Origin: Amborella trichopoda
Lineage: Eukaryota > Streptophyta > Magnoliopsida > Amborellales > Amborellaceae
Assembly: GCF_000471905.2 (NCBI RefSeq)
Contig: NW_006500104.1
Location: 3,756,873-3,820,872, forward strand
Reading direction: 5' to 3'
Length of the DNA stretch: 64,000 nucleotides
Shown: positions 1 to 11,593 of the stretch, one piece after another
Position numbering within the stretch: position 1 is the stretch's first letter
Layout of the letters: every line of letters starts with the position of its first letter
Notes under the pieces: model-generated
Database searches by the model: none
Told to the model about the DNA's origin: nothing
Seen by the model: only the letters and a program-made list of their open reading frames with translations
Position numbers and translations under genes: made by a program

Positions 1-71
1 ACCGATTCGCCGATCCGGATCGGTTTTTGAAAAGCCCGATCCGGGTCACCGATCCGGTTTTTAAACCATTG
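1..71. mobile_element. End of a GATCCGG-type hAT-like element (cut by window start)
   Basis: The first 71 bases are a run of GATCCGG/CCGATCC words closing with tttttaaaccattg. The same closing sequence ends the complete copy at 28568-30033, and its reverse complement opens the copy at 12772. This is therefore the right-hand end of a third copy of that non-autonomous family; its left end lies outside the window. Confidence 0.7.
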
Positions 72-605
72 GTTTTACTAAATGCTCATATGCGTACGCA
101 CTTTATACAAAGTCTAACCCGAATGGTGATAGGATGTTTATTTGTGTTCATGATGACGATCATAGTTTCATTGGAATTGCAAGAAAATGATTGTAGACTT
201 TAAGGCAAGAATGGCGATTGAATTTGAGATGACAAATATGGGCTGATGTCTTATTTTCTTAGAAATGAAGTAAAACAAGGATGGAATTTTTATTTCTCAA
301 GGAAATTATGTAAAATAAATATTGAAGAAATTCAAAATGGAAAATTGCAAACCAATTAGCACTATGGAATTTGGTATGAATCTACATAAAAATGGGAAGG
401 AAGAAGAGATCATACTTATTTCCAAAGTTCAGTTTGGAATGAAGATATCTAACTTGTACTAGACCAACTATTGTATATAGTGTTGGATAGAAGGTACATG
501 GAAGAATAAAAGAAGTTGAACGTGTTGGTTTCTGATGCGGCGATAGGGATGAGATATAGATGACAGAAAGAGCAACTCTAGATTTGCATTTACATTGGAA
601 CAGCT

Positions 606-703
606 GCATTCTTACGGTCATTATCGAAATAGAAAGTGGTGGCGCTATCAGGTTGCATTCTTCCGGTCATTATCGAAATAGAAAGTGGTGGCGCTATCAG
701 GTT
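606..703. repeat. 49-bp tandem duplication inside the Copia RNase H region
   Basis: A 49-bp unit starting gcattctta at 606 is repeated at 655 with one visible mismatch (ttacgg versus ttccgg). It duplicates the WSxxKxxVALS block of RNase H, so it arose after the element stopped coding. Confidence 0.9.
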
Positions 704-1040
704 GCTGTGAAGCAGAGTTTGGGGTGGCTGCCTCATATGAGAAAAGCACTATGGTTAAAAAACTTATTAAAAGAATTAAGATTTGCACAAGAAGGCCGTA
801 CTAGGATCTACATGGACTTCGTGTCCACAATAAGATTGGCAAAATATCCAGTCCTGGTTGGGAAGAAGCCTATTCTCAAAAGTTATGAGATTAAAGGAAA
901 GAATGAAATCAAGTTCACGTAATGTATAGCTGAAGATCAGGTTTATGATATATTTACCAAACCATTAAGACCTAAGAGATTCGATAAGTAACACCTATTA
1001 GGAATGGCATCTATGTAAACTTATTAAGTTTAAGGGGGAG

Positions 1041-1456
1041 TTTTGGAATTTTAAACTTCAAAAATTTACCAAGAATAAAAAATAAAAATAATGAAAGACA
1101 TAAAGGGATGATATGAATTATTCTAGAAAAGTCTACATAGGCTACTTGGAGAAGTAACCTAAAGTCTTCTGCATTTATTGTCCCATTGGAAATTGTTATA
1201 GAAACCTCTATAAAAAGAGGAGAGAGCCATAAGTGAGGGTGTTTAGAGGACTGAAAAACAAGAGAGAGAAAGAGACAGAGAGAGTCTGTAGAGTGAGAAA
1301 GTAAAACTTGTAGAGAGGTTTTAGAGGGCAGCAGCCTCTACTTTGTTGCAAAGTTCCTAACGACTAAAATTAAAAGATAAGTGTATTCTCTCTTTCCATT
1401 GTTTCTTCATATTTTTTTAGTTTATTTTTAAAATTATATTAATCAAACTCCCATCA
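1041..1456 (+). repeat. 3' LTR of the 0.1-1.5 kb Copia remnant
   Basis: It begins directly after the polypurine tract with ttttggaatt, a worn TGTTGGAATT, and ends at cccatca, a worn CCAACA-type end. A TATA-like ctataaaaag sits at 1207-1216. The right boundary is inferred because the 5' LTR is not in the window. Confidence 0.6.
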
Positions 1457-1589
1457 TCTTTTACATTTATTTTTTCTTTTGGTTTTTTTGACATGTTCAC
1501 TAGAAATAAAGGGAATGCTACGTTGATGCATCCACAACCCTGACGTAACTTTTTCTTTCACAATGACTATGTCCTATAAAATGTGTCTA

Positions 1590-1935
1590 CGTTTTAGTAA
1601 GGACCCGGTTTCTATGCGGCCAAACCCGCATATGTAGAAATGGTGGCCTATTAATAAATCTATTTTTTAGATGGAATTTTTGACATAATTTTTAAGGACA
1701 TGTAATCTCTAACATGGAGATTATGTATATGAAAAAACAAATAAATTTTAAAAACTAGAAATAATAATTCTAGTAAGAAAACATTTGGACCATTAGTTTT
1801 CATTGTTTTTAGATGAAACACCTATTTGCATCCATCCATATGATTGATGCTTTACACATTTTGGACCACATATATAGTCATGCGGTCCAGCTCACATGAA
1901 ATAATTTTCCTTTAATAAATACGGTCATGCACTCC
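1590..1935 (+). repeat. Dispersed repeat, copy 1 (inverted relative to 14000-14345)
   Basis: The stretch containing cattgtttttagatg and cacctatttgcatcc recurs as its reverse complement at 14000-14345 with good similarity along about 340 bp. It has no coding capacity. It is a dispersed non-coding transposon of unknown superfamily. Confidence 0.65.
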
Positions 1936-1976
1936 TATCTGCTACTATCATTTGAATAGGTTTTAAAATAAAACAA

Positions 1977-2270
1977 GGAAAAAGTTTATATAAGGTTGCA
2001 ACCTTAAAATGAAGAATCACAAATGCACCTCAAAAATCCATCGAAAAAGGTTGATTTAATGTTGGAAAAAACTCTAATTTATTATCCGACATCGAGATGC
2101 ATGAATATGACAAAAAAAAATTGATTCTTAAAAATAGTGCATCTTGCAATAACCATCCATTTTCAAGATTTTCATATGCTTATATACTTAATTTTAACTA
2201 TTTTTGAAGTTTAAAATTTTATAATTAGGTATGAAAATCACTAACAGTCAACAACGGAGAAATATAGTGT
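1977..2270 (+). mobile_element. MITE of the GGAAAAAGTTTATATAAGG family (copy A)
   Basis: It opens with ggaaaaagtttatataagg and carries the family's internal blocks: cctcaaaaatcc, the atcgagatgcatg-type block, the gtgcatcttgcaa block and a TTATAATTA block. The same order is seen at 36178 and 57781 and inverted near 15200. The right end is not clear here. No coding sequence. Confidence 0.65.
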
Positions 2271-2320
2271 TTTAGAGAGATAATAAAAAACTCATAAATA
2301 TGTTTAATGCCAATGTATGC

Positions 2321-2408
2321 TCGATGGTGGCAGTTAATGAAGTAGATGATGCATCTGAAATTCATCGATGGTGGCAGTTAATGAAGTAGATGATGCATCT
2401 GAAATTCA
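2321..2408. repeat. 44-bp tandem duplication
   Basis: The unit beginning tcgatggtggcagttaatg at 2321 is repeated at 2365 almost unchanged. Confidence 0.9.
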
Positions 2409-3139
2409 CCGGCAGTTAACAACTAATAAATATAGCTGCATTTTTTAGAAAGAAACAAGAATTGAGAAGAAAATTGTAAGAAGGCACATACATGGAGATC
2501 TGAGACTTCCACCGTCCACCATCAACAAAAGAAGATGAAAGAAGAACATAAAGCCAAACTTTCTCTCTCTACACTGTTGCACCTTCTTTTATAAACTCAC
2601 AAACCACAAGATCACTTTCCTAAAGATCCTTACCAAGTTATCAGTAACGAACCATTCTCCAAAGAGATAACCGTCCACCGCCGTTAATCTTAGGATGCAA
2701 ACCCTCCAAAACGTGATCTAAAAGATTTGCTCTAAAGTTATGCTAAAATGACCCTAAAGGTGAATAAATAAAAATACCTTATCAAACTTTACCACGAAAA
2801 GGACTTTATCAAATTAACCCAAAAAGCGAGAGTAATAGTATTTTCTAACAATTACTATAAAAAAAAGAAAATTCATCAAAAAAAAAAAAAAAGAAAATAT
2901 TTAAGTGCCCTAAAAATGAGAAGAATAAAAACACTTAATCCATCCTTCCCTCGATTTTCATCATTCTCTCATGGTTGGAAAAAACTCATCATTGAGATTT
3001 GAAATGCATTAAAATAAAATTTGCGTGAGTCCCGTAACTTTCTTCATCCTAAATATAGTAAACACGATCCTAGTTCTTGATGAGAACTTTCAATGAAGGA
3101 ACCAACATTACCTATTGATTCTCCTTTGAATACTTTATC
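2409..3139. other. Non-coding stretch, nothing recognised
   Basis: AT-rich sequence without recognisable coding frames or ends of mobile elements. A gene-leader-like segment (accgtccacc, ctctctctctac) lies near 2500-2580, but no adjoining frame supports a gene. Confidence 0.4.
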
Positions 3140-3612
3140 TTATTCTTTATCAAACATCTCCCTAAACTCGAGCTCCTCTAGGTTTAAGGCATTATCTTGC
3201 TTTTCTATCTCTCCATTGATGAAGAAATTAGCTATCATTGCTGCCTCAAGACCAACTTCATTCATTTCATCTTGTTTTTCATAAAAAATAGGACCTTCAT
3301 CAAATATGGAATCACTCGTGCTATCAGAAAATGATGATTCAAATTGAAGATCCAAACCTATTTGTTCTTCATTAAACTTAGATAGATCAACTTTAATATT
3401 GAAATGATATGGAGCATGTGCATAACAAGCTCTCAAAAACAGATTATGACTCATGACCATCAACATAGTATGTCGGAGTTGGGTTTTGCGTGAAGCGTTG
3501 GGTCAGCTCCTCAACTCGCCTTTCCAAGTCTTCTATCTCGATCTCGTTCACAATGGATGGGCTTGTTCCCTCAACATCGCCCACGTCCACCAGCCATGAT
3601 GCCTTCTTTTAT
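3140..3612 (-). pseudogene. Possible Gypsy-type gag fragment
   Basis: On the minus strand, 3480-3612 reads into a broken frame with an LERRVEELTQRF-like stretch, which resembles the short coiled segment near the N-terminus of many plant Ty3/Gypsy gag proteins. The adjoining 108-residue frame (3140-3466) is rich in Glu and Asp and may be a later part of the same polyprotein. Stops separate the two. No protease or reverse transcriptase follows, so identification rests on one short motif. Confidence 0.35.
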
Positions 3613-3949
3613 GTACAAAAAAAAAAAAAAACAAAGACAGCTCTTGCTACACAATTGGTTCAATTGTAGAGGTAGTGGCATTCAATGGGGGAAGCACTTC
3701 AAAGAGCGCAAGATCCAATAAATCCCAATAGAGTGTCTTTAGTGCTCTTTCTCCTATTGAAGGACCGGAATTAATGTTGTTTTTTGATCTTTTAAGGAGC
3801 TCACTAACACCATCAATGTTAGTGTGGGCTACTTTACAATGCACAAGGACTGCACTCTTTTTTTTTGTTGAGTGATGAAATTAGTTAAGAGTTATTATGG
3901 TCTTTTTCATATCGTTGTTTTGGATATTTGAACCATGTACTTGTACCTC

Positions 3950-4128
3950 TCTCTCTCTTTTTTGTAACAACCTGATGCTGGTCCCGCCTAAGCAGGGTCT
4001 TGGGAGGGGTGGGTTGGATACAGTCCCAACTTTTGACTTATGCACAAAATAGCCGATCTCAAGACTCAAACTCGCACTGTTGTGCTGGCTACCTAAGCCT
4101 TTTTACCATCACCCCAAATGGTGACCCC
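3950..4128 (-). mobile_element. tRNA-derived SINE (Au-like)
   Basis: Read on the minus strand, it has a pol III box A-like stretch (tagccagcacaacag), then a box B-like agtttgagtct close to the GGTTCGANTCC consensus. The following body with ttttgtgcataag and ccaagaccctgcttaggcg resembles the Au family of plant SINEs. It ends in a short gttacaaaaaagagag tail. About 170-180 bp is the normal size for such SINEs. Confidence 0.75.
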
Positions 4129-4741
4129 TTTCTCTCTTTTTTGTAATACAACTTGTACTATGTTATGGATATTTATACTATGTACTTGTACTATGGGGAC
4201 TAATTGGCTGAATTTCTTAAACAGTTTCATTGGATTAGTTTTACTTGTACAAGCTCGAGATGTTACTTGAAGAACTGATATGATTAGAAGCCTTTCATTT
4301 GAGCTATGCACTTGTACTATGGGGATTTGTTAGATTTAAAACTACCCCAAGTAACACGATGAATTTGTTTAAGAAATGGTTCTTTCATATGATGCAAATA
4401 GTAAACATGTATCTTACAAGATGCTATCCAACCAGCAAAAATTAATTTTCTTTGATCCAAATGACTCCTTCATTAATTGGCAAACACATACTTTCTCATT
4501 ACTTTTCCAGATCTAAATGCCTTCAGTTTCTCGATTTTCTACAACTCGCTTTCTTATTATCTCGTTCTAGTAAATTAACATTTCTTTTGGGTGAATGGTA
4601 TGTTAGCTTTCTTTTATTAAAAAACTTTCTTTATATAGTTGGATTTGGATGACAAATAAGAGAATAATTTAAGGGGAGATAGACGTGATTTTCTAAGCAT
4701 ACTTGATTACTTGTGTATGCTACTTTTTGGTGTTGTTATTT

Positions 4742-5235
4742 TTTTGGGGAAGCTTTATGTACCTCCCGTATGAGTATTTCGCCCTATCTAACCATCTATT
4801 CTGAATGCACGGTTGAGGTGGTCTCAATCACAATGTCACTTCTCTACAATATTTTATTTTTAATTTTTTTTACAAAATATATTGACAAAAAATTTTGAGC
4901 GTCCACTCCTCTTAAACTCTCAACTGTAAAAAAAAATATAAAAAAATATTCTCAATAAAATAAAATAACCAAAATACCTCTGAAAGATTTAAGCGGTATT
5001 TTGGTCATTATATTTTATCAAAAAAATTCTTTTTAATATTTTTTTAGGTGCGCCCCGTTGAGATAATGACACGTACTAAATTCCATATCCATATAATTTA
5101 TAGAACAATATATAAAAATAAAATACTCTGAGACATCATATCTAGATCAAATGGTCAGTGCCTCATCTAAATTGGATGGCTAGATGAAGAAGTACTACCT
5201 TCTATACAGTACGGAAGTATAGAAACCTTTCCCTA
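4742..5235. mobile_element. Mutator-like MITE candidate
   Basis: Imperfect terminal inverted repeats are visible: ggggaagctttatgtacc near 4746 against the reverse complement of the end, gggaaaggtttctatac (end near 5233). The 9-mer ttgttattt occurs just outside both ends (4733-4741 and 5236-5244), the right length for a Mutator-type target duplication, though the left one runs into a T tract. An internal hairpin pairs ccaaaatacctctg with the ggtattttgg a few bases later. Confidence 0.55.
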
Positions 5236-5689
5236 TTGTTATTTCTAGTTGTTACAGTAGCATCAGTAGTTTGGTTCTTGGTTGTTTAATGGCACAATTT
5301 GAACTTATGACGTAGTAAACTTCATTGAATTTGGTTACCTGTTATGAGAGATTCTTAAGGAGTTCTTAATATGTCGGCGTGATTGGGATAGGTTGATCAG
5401 TAAAAAGATATCGATTTAAAATTGTTAAGGAGGGAGAAGGGGGGCTAGGGAAGAATTTTAGAAGTGAATTGGAGAGGGAGAGAGAAGTTTAAGAGAATGG
5501 GAGAGAAAATGATCTCCTTTAGTCATATTGGGATTGTATACCATTATCATCATCTTCAACGTCTTTTTACACGAATTTTGGTCTACCATTCTGTTTTATT
5601 TAAGGGGTATACCTTTAATGAGGTTATAAGTCCCATGTCTTTTATCACTACTTCCAACCATATCCTTTTGGGTTCATTTAGCTTTTTTT

Positions 5690-6590
5690 AGCTTTTTATT
5701 TGAACTAACTTGCACCTCCTAACAAATGTTGTATTAGGTTTATACTGCACATAGCTAACCACCTAAGTCTACGTACTATCATCTTATCACATATTGGTAC
5801 TATATCTAAATTCTCTTGAATATATTTATTTTGAATTCAATCATTTCTTGTCTTATCACTCATCCATCTCAACATCCTCAACTCAGCTACCTTCATTTTG
5901 AATGTTCGTCGTTTTTTGACTGCCAACAACCTACTCCTTAAAAGAAAGTTGGTCTCACAGCGATTATAGAGAACTTGCATTCAACTTCATTGCCATGCGA
6001 CAATCATATAAAACTCCAATTGCACATCTCCATTTCGCCGACCCAGCTCTAATTCTTTGTGCGACATTTTCCTCAATCTCTCCATTTTCCCAGATTATCG
6101 ATCCAAGATATCGAGAGTGCCTCTTTTTGGTATTTCTTAGTCCTATACTTCTATTATTATACGACGTCTTCCTCAATCTACTCATATTATTATTAAATAT
6201 GCATTCTATATACTTTGACTTAATCCGGCTAATTTTCAAACTTTTAGATTCTAGAGCATCCCATCCAAAGTTCTATTTTTCTGTTTACGTCCTTTCAGGT
6301 CTCATCGATCAAAACGATGTCATCTACGAACAACATATACCATGCTATCTCATCATGCAGGTGTCAAGTTAAGGCGTCCATTACTGAGACAAAGAGGTAT
6401 GAGCTCAATGTTAACCCCTAACATAGACATCTTCTCACTGAAAACGCACTTGTCTCTCTACGAGTTGCTCGCACACTAGTTAGTGTTCCCTCGTACATAT
6501 CTCTCAACAATATGGATCGAAAATAGCCAGCTTAAAACACTACTCTAAACCCTTGACTACAGCAATCTTGTGTGCTTGTTAAAAGAAATT
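5690..6590 (-). mobile_element. RTE-type LINE fragment, reverse transcriptase C-terminal half
   Basis: Minus-strand frames give, in order, a MYEGTLTSVRATRR-like stretch (near 6480), the catalytic block LFVDDIVLIDE (6300-6330; usual form FADDIVL), an ELWMGC..-like stretch, YLGSIIWENGEIEENVAQRI (near 6050-6110), AKWR.AIGVLYD, and a frameshifted C-terminal block ending near 5690. This order and wording are those of RTE-clade non-LTR retrotransposons. Several stops and frameshifts make it inactive. The endonuclease half is absent, as expected for 5'-truncated LINEs. Confidence 0.88.
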
Positions 6591-6599
6591 GATACGACA

Positions 6600-7190
6600 T
6601 TTATATTGAATGGTTGTTAAAGAAGTTAGTCAGCGGACAGTGCAGGCCGTTTCATAACTTATGTAATTTTTTAGGTAATTTGGTAATTAAAGATATTAAG
6701 AATGTATTATTGTTTTGTTTGGGGATTGTATACAATGAAACCAAAGAACCATCTAATTTCATATCGAATGGAATAAATGCAACCATCTAATTTCACATCC
6801 AATAGTCAATGTTAATTGTGACCACTTTATACTAAAGATAAATAGTATACTTTTCCCTCTTTGTTTTTTTAACCCCTTCAAGTCATTAAAAAAAGAAACA
6901 AAAGGAATATTGAAATAGGTATGGAGAACTAGAAGGATGGTCACCTTAATGCATAGTCGCGAAGGTCATCACCGTCGGATCACTGGTCAGGCAGCTGATG
7001 GATGGAGATTAGGTGACAACAATCATGTCCATTGGTTTTTAAGCCCACTCTCTTCCATCACCGTCCAACCCAGTGGATCTAACGGTTATAAATGATATGA
7101 TCATCCGGTCACGATGATCACTAGTTGCTTCCCCGGTCTTCAGATGGAGAGACGTTGAAGTAGCTCAAAGTACCAGGAAACACCTGTCTG
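6600..7190. other. Non-coding stretch upstream of coiled-coil gene 1
   Basis: No coding frame recognised. The part from 6950 to 7130 contains several short inverted words around ccgtcggatca and gatgatca, and probably holds a small unidentified repeat. The promoter of the gene at 7406 must lie here, but no convincing TATA box could be chosen. Confidence 0.35.
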
Positions 7191-7195
7191 AAACA

Positions 7196-7213
7196 AAAAC
7201 CCTAAGGGTTTTG
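7196..7213. promoter_or_regulatory. Palindromic telo-box in the leader of coiled-coil gene 1
   Basis: aaaaccctaagggtttt is a perfect palindrome containing the plant telo-box AAACCCTAA in both directions. Two more agggttt words follow before the start codon (7248 and 7330). Telo-boxes are common in promoters of plant genes active in dividing cells; the role here is inferred. Confidence 0.5.
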
Positions 7214-7405
7214 GCCATCAAACCAGTGTTTCAACCCGTTAGAACTTTAGGGTTTTTCTTTATTTTTGGGAGATCTGAAACTGTTAGCAATGTATCAGAG
7301 AGAGGGAGTTGTAGTACGAGTACAAATTATAGGGTTTAGACCGATTTAAAGTACCCGGTTTTGATATATTTTTTTACTTGTTTTTCTCTAAGACTGATAA
7401 GAGAC

Positions 7406-10400
7406 ATGGTTCGTGAAGGTTTGAGGAGCGGGAAGAGGGATAGTCTTGGAAACCCTAAAACCATTTCCCCACGGTCACAGGAAGCTCAGGTATTTTTCCC
7501 TTTACCAAATGCATGCAGTAACCTGTACTTTTCTAAATGGGTTGACCTGGATTAATTTGAGGCATTTTCTTCCTTTTCCTTTGTGTCCTTTTTGTAGGTC
7601 TAAAAGCTGTTTTGAAGTATCTGATTTTCCCTTTTTTGGGATTTTGTGGGTTCATGATGCATCATTCTTCAGTGTTTGTTTGTTTCTCTTTTCCATTACT
7701 TTGAGGTTCGAGCTTTTATTTTTACTGTAATTTAAGTTTATTTTAAATGGACTTGGTAGATAGATTTGTAGCTGGGGTTTTGAATGTGATGGCTAACAGG
7801 ATAGATCTTGAGTTTGTATTGATGTCTGGATACCTGCTTCTTCATCGCTGAATAAAAAATTATCAATATATTTCTTTAAGGATAAAGTTCATATATCGTC
7901 GCAACCTTACCCTTGAAGTAAGGTGCACACCAAAAATCCTCCAAAAGAGAGTTTCTTGACATTGGAGAACCCTCCAATTGATTGTTTGTAACATCAGGAC
8001 TACATTTCCAATTTTCCATGCAAATTTTAGATATGCGCTTTACTTCCACAGAATAAGGAAGCCACCTTATACAAACCTTACCCTTTCTTTAATATTCTGA
8101 ATATTCATGAAATTGGATTCTTGTGGGATATTTTGATGGGTTTTCTCAATGCTGACTGGTTTATTTGTTAAAACCACTCTCCCTGTTCAGTTTTGACAGT
8201 AACCATGCGGATTTTTTATTTATTCTATGTTTTTATTGATGAGATTTTCTTTAGAATTTAATTCTAGTTGATTGGGCTTTTATAATGGGTTCAATCACGG
8301 GTTTTCCTCTGTATTGGACAAAACTACTGCTGAACACATTCATTTATCATTTAACTAAATAACCTTTGTACCGGTTTATTTGGTTTTCTCAATCAATCTC
8401 ATGTGTCCACTTTCTTCCTTTCCATTTGTGTGTCAACAAATTCCATCAAATTCATTTCCTTTTCTCGATCATTACTGTGAGAACTGCTTGCTCACATGCT
8501 GGAATTTGAGTAATTGCAGAGCAATCTGTTGGTTTTAATTTCTTTTTTTTACGTATGAAATTCTCTTTTTCTGTGCTGAAAAATCATGGAGAAATATTTT
8601 TCTTTTCCTTTCAGAGAACTTACACTCGTGGTTTCTTATTTGAGATAAAACGATGGGTTTTTCAGTGTTCTTTCGATGGATTGCTAGGTGTCAATGTCTA
8701 TTCTATTCAATTACCTTTTCTCTAGAGTGGAAACAAAAAATTTAACAAAGGAAATTGCATTTGTATTTGGATATTATCTCTTAATTACCTTGTTAGTTGT
8801 TTAGTACTGTTTTGATGGGTATGAACAAATAACGGCTGACATTAATTATCTTTCACCAGGTTAGCAATGGGGCTTTATCTGTTTTAATTCGTGGTACCTC
8901 TACATCTAAGCTGTCCGAAGGATGCGCAGCTAAATTTAGAAAAACTACAGATGTAGAAGAATCCCTCACTGTATTGGTAACTATGAACGAGCAATCCCAG
9001 GTCTTACATAGCCAAGAATCAAATCGTGCAAGTGGTGTGACAGAAGACCCATGGCTTGAGAAATTGAGTGGTACCCTGATTGCGGAAAATGAAACAACAT
9101 CAGATGGACAGGTAGAATTGGAGCCTTTTAATGTTCTTGAATTTTAGCTTCTTTCACTTTACATTGTTCTTTATTTATATTTCATTTGCTTTAAGTAATG
9201 GGATGTAGAAAACCACGACCGATGGGGGTTATAACTGCTTCACTATTTTTGCTTGTCGCAATCTCTCTCCATCACCATCCTTTATTAACACTTTACCATC
9301 AGACAGGCATGATCCCTTTGCACTATAAACTCCAATAGTCCATTGGAGGATAGCATACATTTTCCTTCATATCGGTTACCCTTGTTGTCACTATTTGGTA
9401 GTGTCCATTTGGCCATTGGAGAATTTCATCTTTAGTGTGCTAAAACTAGGATGTGAATGCTAAGTGTTATATTTATGTCATTCTCTTCTTTCTTTACAAT
9501 ATCCAGGCGTCACCTGCTTCTGGATCGGCATCACTGCAGCAGGCACAGGTAGCAGGTGGGACTAATCGAAATAAACTTGCTGTAGATGATGACATAGATA
9601 CACTCATTTCTTGTTTGACTCGGACCATTACTTTTCTAAATGGTTGTATGGCGCCTGCATATGGGGACAAGACCCCAATCTGTGTTGCATATTGGCTTAG
9701 AACTGCAAACGGAGCAGCTGAACGTTCACGAATGTGGGCTTCAGAGATGCAAGCAGCTTTGGATGCGGCTCGACAGGAAATTACCTCTTTGTGTAGGAGT
9801 GTAAAGGAGGTGCACGCAGAGACATCCGGGACACGGGTGAAAGAGGCAGGCCCTCAAGTAAAGACAACTGAAGATGATTCATCGAAGTTACAAGCCAAGG
9901 TTAAGGTGCTGGGCTCTCAAACAGAGACGGCTCGAGGAAAGGCATCAAGGGTTGAGTACAAGGTTAGGGAGATGGATTCTCAGATACAGGCAGCAAACTT
10001 AAAGACATTTAGGGCGGATGTAAGAAAGGCAGCACAATTTCAGGCATCGAGGGCAGAAGCCCAGGTTAACAAGTTATGCTTACATTTAGCGGAGGCCAGG
10101 GCAGAGGCATGGAGGGCAGATGCCAAGGCCAATGAATTACGCTCTCACCTAAAGGCAGCGCGGGCAGATCTGTCAAGGACACGGGCTGAGGCTAAGGATG
10201 CACATCGTCAAGCAGAGGCAGCGCAAATAGAAGCATCGAGCGCGAATGCGAAGGTTGAGGAGGCATATAGTCAGCTAGAGTTAGCGCAAGCAGAGGTCCT
10301 AATGATGCAAAGCAAGGTTGAAAAGGCATGTTTTGAGACGGCAGCACAGGCAGAGGCCTTGGGGGCAAAGTTGGCAGTTATGAGAGCGCGTATTGAGATA

Positions 10401-11593
10401 GAAGCAACAAGAGCAGAAGTGTTGAGATCACAAGCTGAGGTTAAGGAGGCACATTGTCAGATTGAGGCAGCGCAAGCAGATGCATTGAGTGCTCGTGCTG
10501 AGGTTAAGGATTTGCAGTGTCAAATGGAGGCAATGCAAGCAGAGGCACTGACCATGCAGGCTAAGGTTGATCGGCTTATGAGGGAGCTGGTGAGTTTCTT
10601 CTTATTTGTTAAGTATCGACATTGTACTTGAAATGCTTACATAAATCTTGCAGGTAACCCTGGAACTAGAGATGTCAATTAGGGGCTGGAACCATCCTGT
10701 TTTCAATAGACCATTTCACTCCTAGTCATCTTTGTCTTACCTCTCTGACTCATCCCGAATCCAAATTGAGGTAAAAGTAGTAAATTGAAAAGAAATATAT
10801 CTATTCAAAGTACCATCTTAATATATCAAGATTCTAGATAACGTGCATGACTATAGAAGTATTTTAAGTTTGTCCTGATTTTTCCGTCTTTTATTTCTTG
10901 GTACTCTCTTTTTATATTTGTTCTACCTCTAAAATCTGGATGAACAATACAAAAGCAACTTGAGTCTCCAAGTTGATTGAGTCTCTTGATATTGGACGCT
11001 TGCAGCTTTTTCAATATTTGACTTTTATGAAACAAAAGATAATAAAATGATATGAATATCTATTACATTATACAATACAGTCTTTAAACAGGACTTTTGT
11101 ATCTATAGGGTTGTGTGATTGGATCGCAAACGCTAAAATAGGCAATAGCAAGAAGTTATTAAAGAAGTTTAGAACTTCTTTTCTAAGTTCTGGCCATAAT
11201 ATGATTTGGAAGGTTCTTGTTGTTGCAACGTTTAGGCTGTGGACTCGAATCCAGCTTACCGAACAGAAACACTTGTACTCACGAACACAGAAATGCACAA
11301 AAAGAAAAAAGAAAAATGAGGCCTCTATTTCTGACCGATACTCTTTATCTTTTTTATCATGGATTCTGACTACCTTTATGACATTTCTTATGCAGGAGAC
11401 TACAAAGAAGCAGACAATGCAGGTCAGTTCTACAGACCACCGCAACGTCATTGCTGAACTCAAGGGTGAGAACAAAGCGTTGCGCTATGCCTTTGAAAGC
11501 TCGCTCGGTAAATTGAAGACCAGTTCAAGGTATAAGATGCTTTCATTGAGGAATACAACCAGCTGTAGTGAAACAAGCACCTCATCAAAGTGA
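7406..11593 (+). CDS. Alanine-rich coiled-coil protein with 21-residue repeats, copy 1 (family not recognised)
   Basis: Four exons join in phase 0: 7406-7489, 8860-9111, 9507-10589 and 11396-11593, giving 538 residues. All junctions are GT..AG. The start is the first ATG after a telo-box-rich leader and gives a basic N-terminus (MVREGLRSGKRD). Exon 3 begins with a conserved NKLAVDDDIDTLI-type stretch shared with the paralogue at 53148. It then becomes an Ala/Glu/Arg/Gln-rich coiled coil of 21-residue repeats from residue 236 to 473. Exon 4 carries the second conserved block. The frame stops at 11593, but the DNA beyond still resembles the paralogue's tail in another frame, so the tail appears lost by frameshift. 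No signal peptide or membrane segment is visible. Function unknown; a nuclear or scaffold role is a guess. A poly(A)-like caatgaaata lies near 11820. Confidence 0.75.
7880..8083. mobile_element. 204-bp Mutator-like MITE in intron 1 of coiled-coil gene 1
   Basis: The ends are inverted: ggataaagttcatata at the left, and the reverse complement of the right end is gggtaaggtttgtata. The 9-mer tttctttaa lies exactly outside both ends (7871-7879 and 8084-8092), a perfect 9-bp target duplication as made by Mutator-type transposases. Internal words match the larger family at 1977, 36178 and 57781. Confidence 0.85.
9876..10589 (+). repeat. Coding array of 21-residue (63-nt) repeats in gene 1
   Basis: About eleven consecutive units, most exactly 21 residues, follow the pattern (E/D/K)-A-L/S-R-A-x-A-x-V-K-E-x-x-x-Q-x-E-A-A-Q-A; one is 20 and one about 13 residues. 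Twenty-one residues are three heptads, so every unit keeps the coiled-coil register. Examples are the unit beginning EAWRADAKANELR and the unit beginning DALSARAEVKDLQ. Confidence 0.85.

Larger units (their letters stand above)
130..1456 (+). mobile_element. 3' part of a decayed Copia LTR retrotransposon
   Basis: Broken reading frames match the Copia reverse transcriptase C-terminal part and RNase H, in order: a degenerate DD-I-I motif near 145, an EMTNMG-like stretch near 225, a DDRKS-like motif near 560, the WS..K..VALS block near 620-700 and an ALWLKNLLKELR stretch near 745. The end of RNase H (DIFTKPLRP-like) is near 945-975. A purine tract (aagggggag) at 1032-1040 is followed by the LTR. 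Many stops and frameshifts, plus an internal 49-bp duplication, show it is dead. The 5' half is missing or lies outside the window. Confidence 0.85.

Noticed and set aside
7446..7730. 94-codon frame overlapping exon 1 of gene 1
   Set aside because: Out of frame with the conserved exon and running into intron sequence.
10654..10680. A possible extra exon after ttgcag in intron 3 of gene 1
   Set aside because: It would begin with gt and soon stops; the paralogue has no matching exon, whereas the exon at 11396 is matched.
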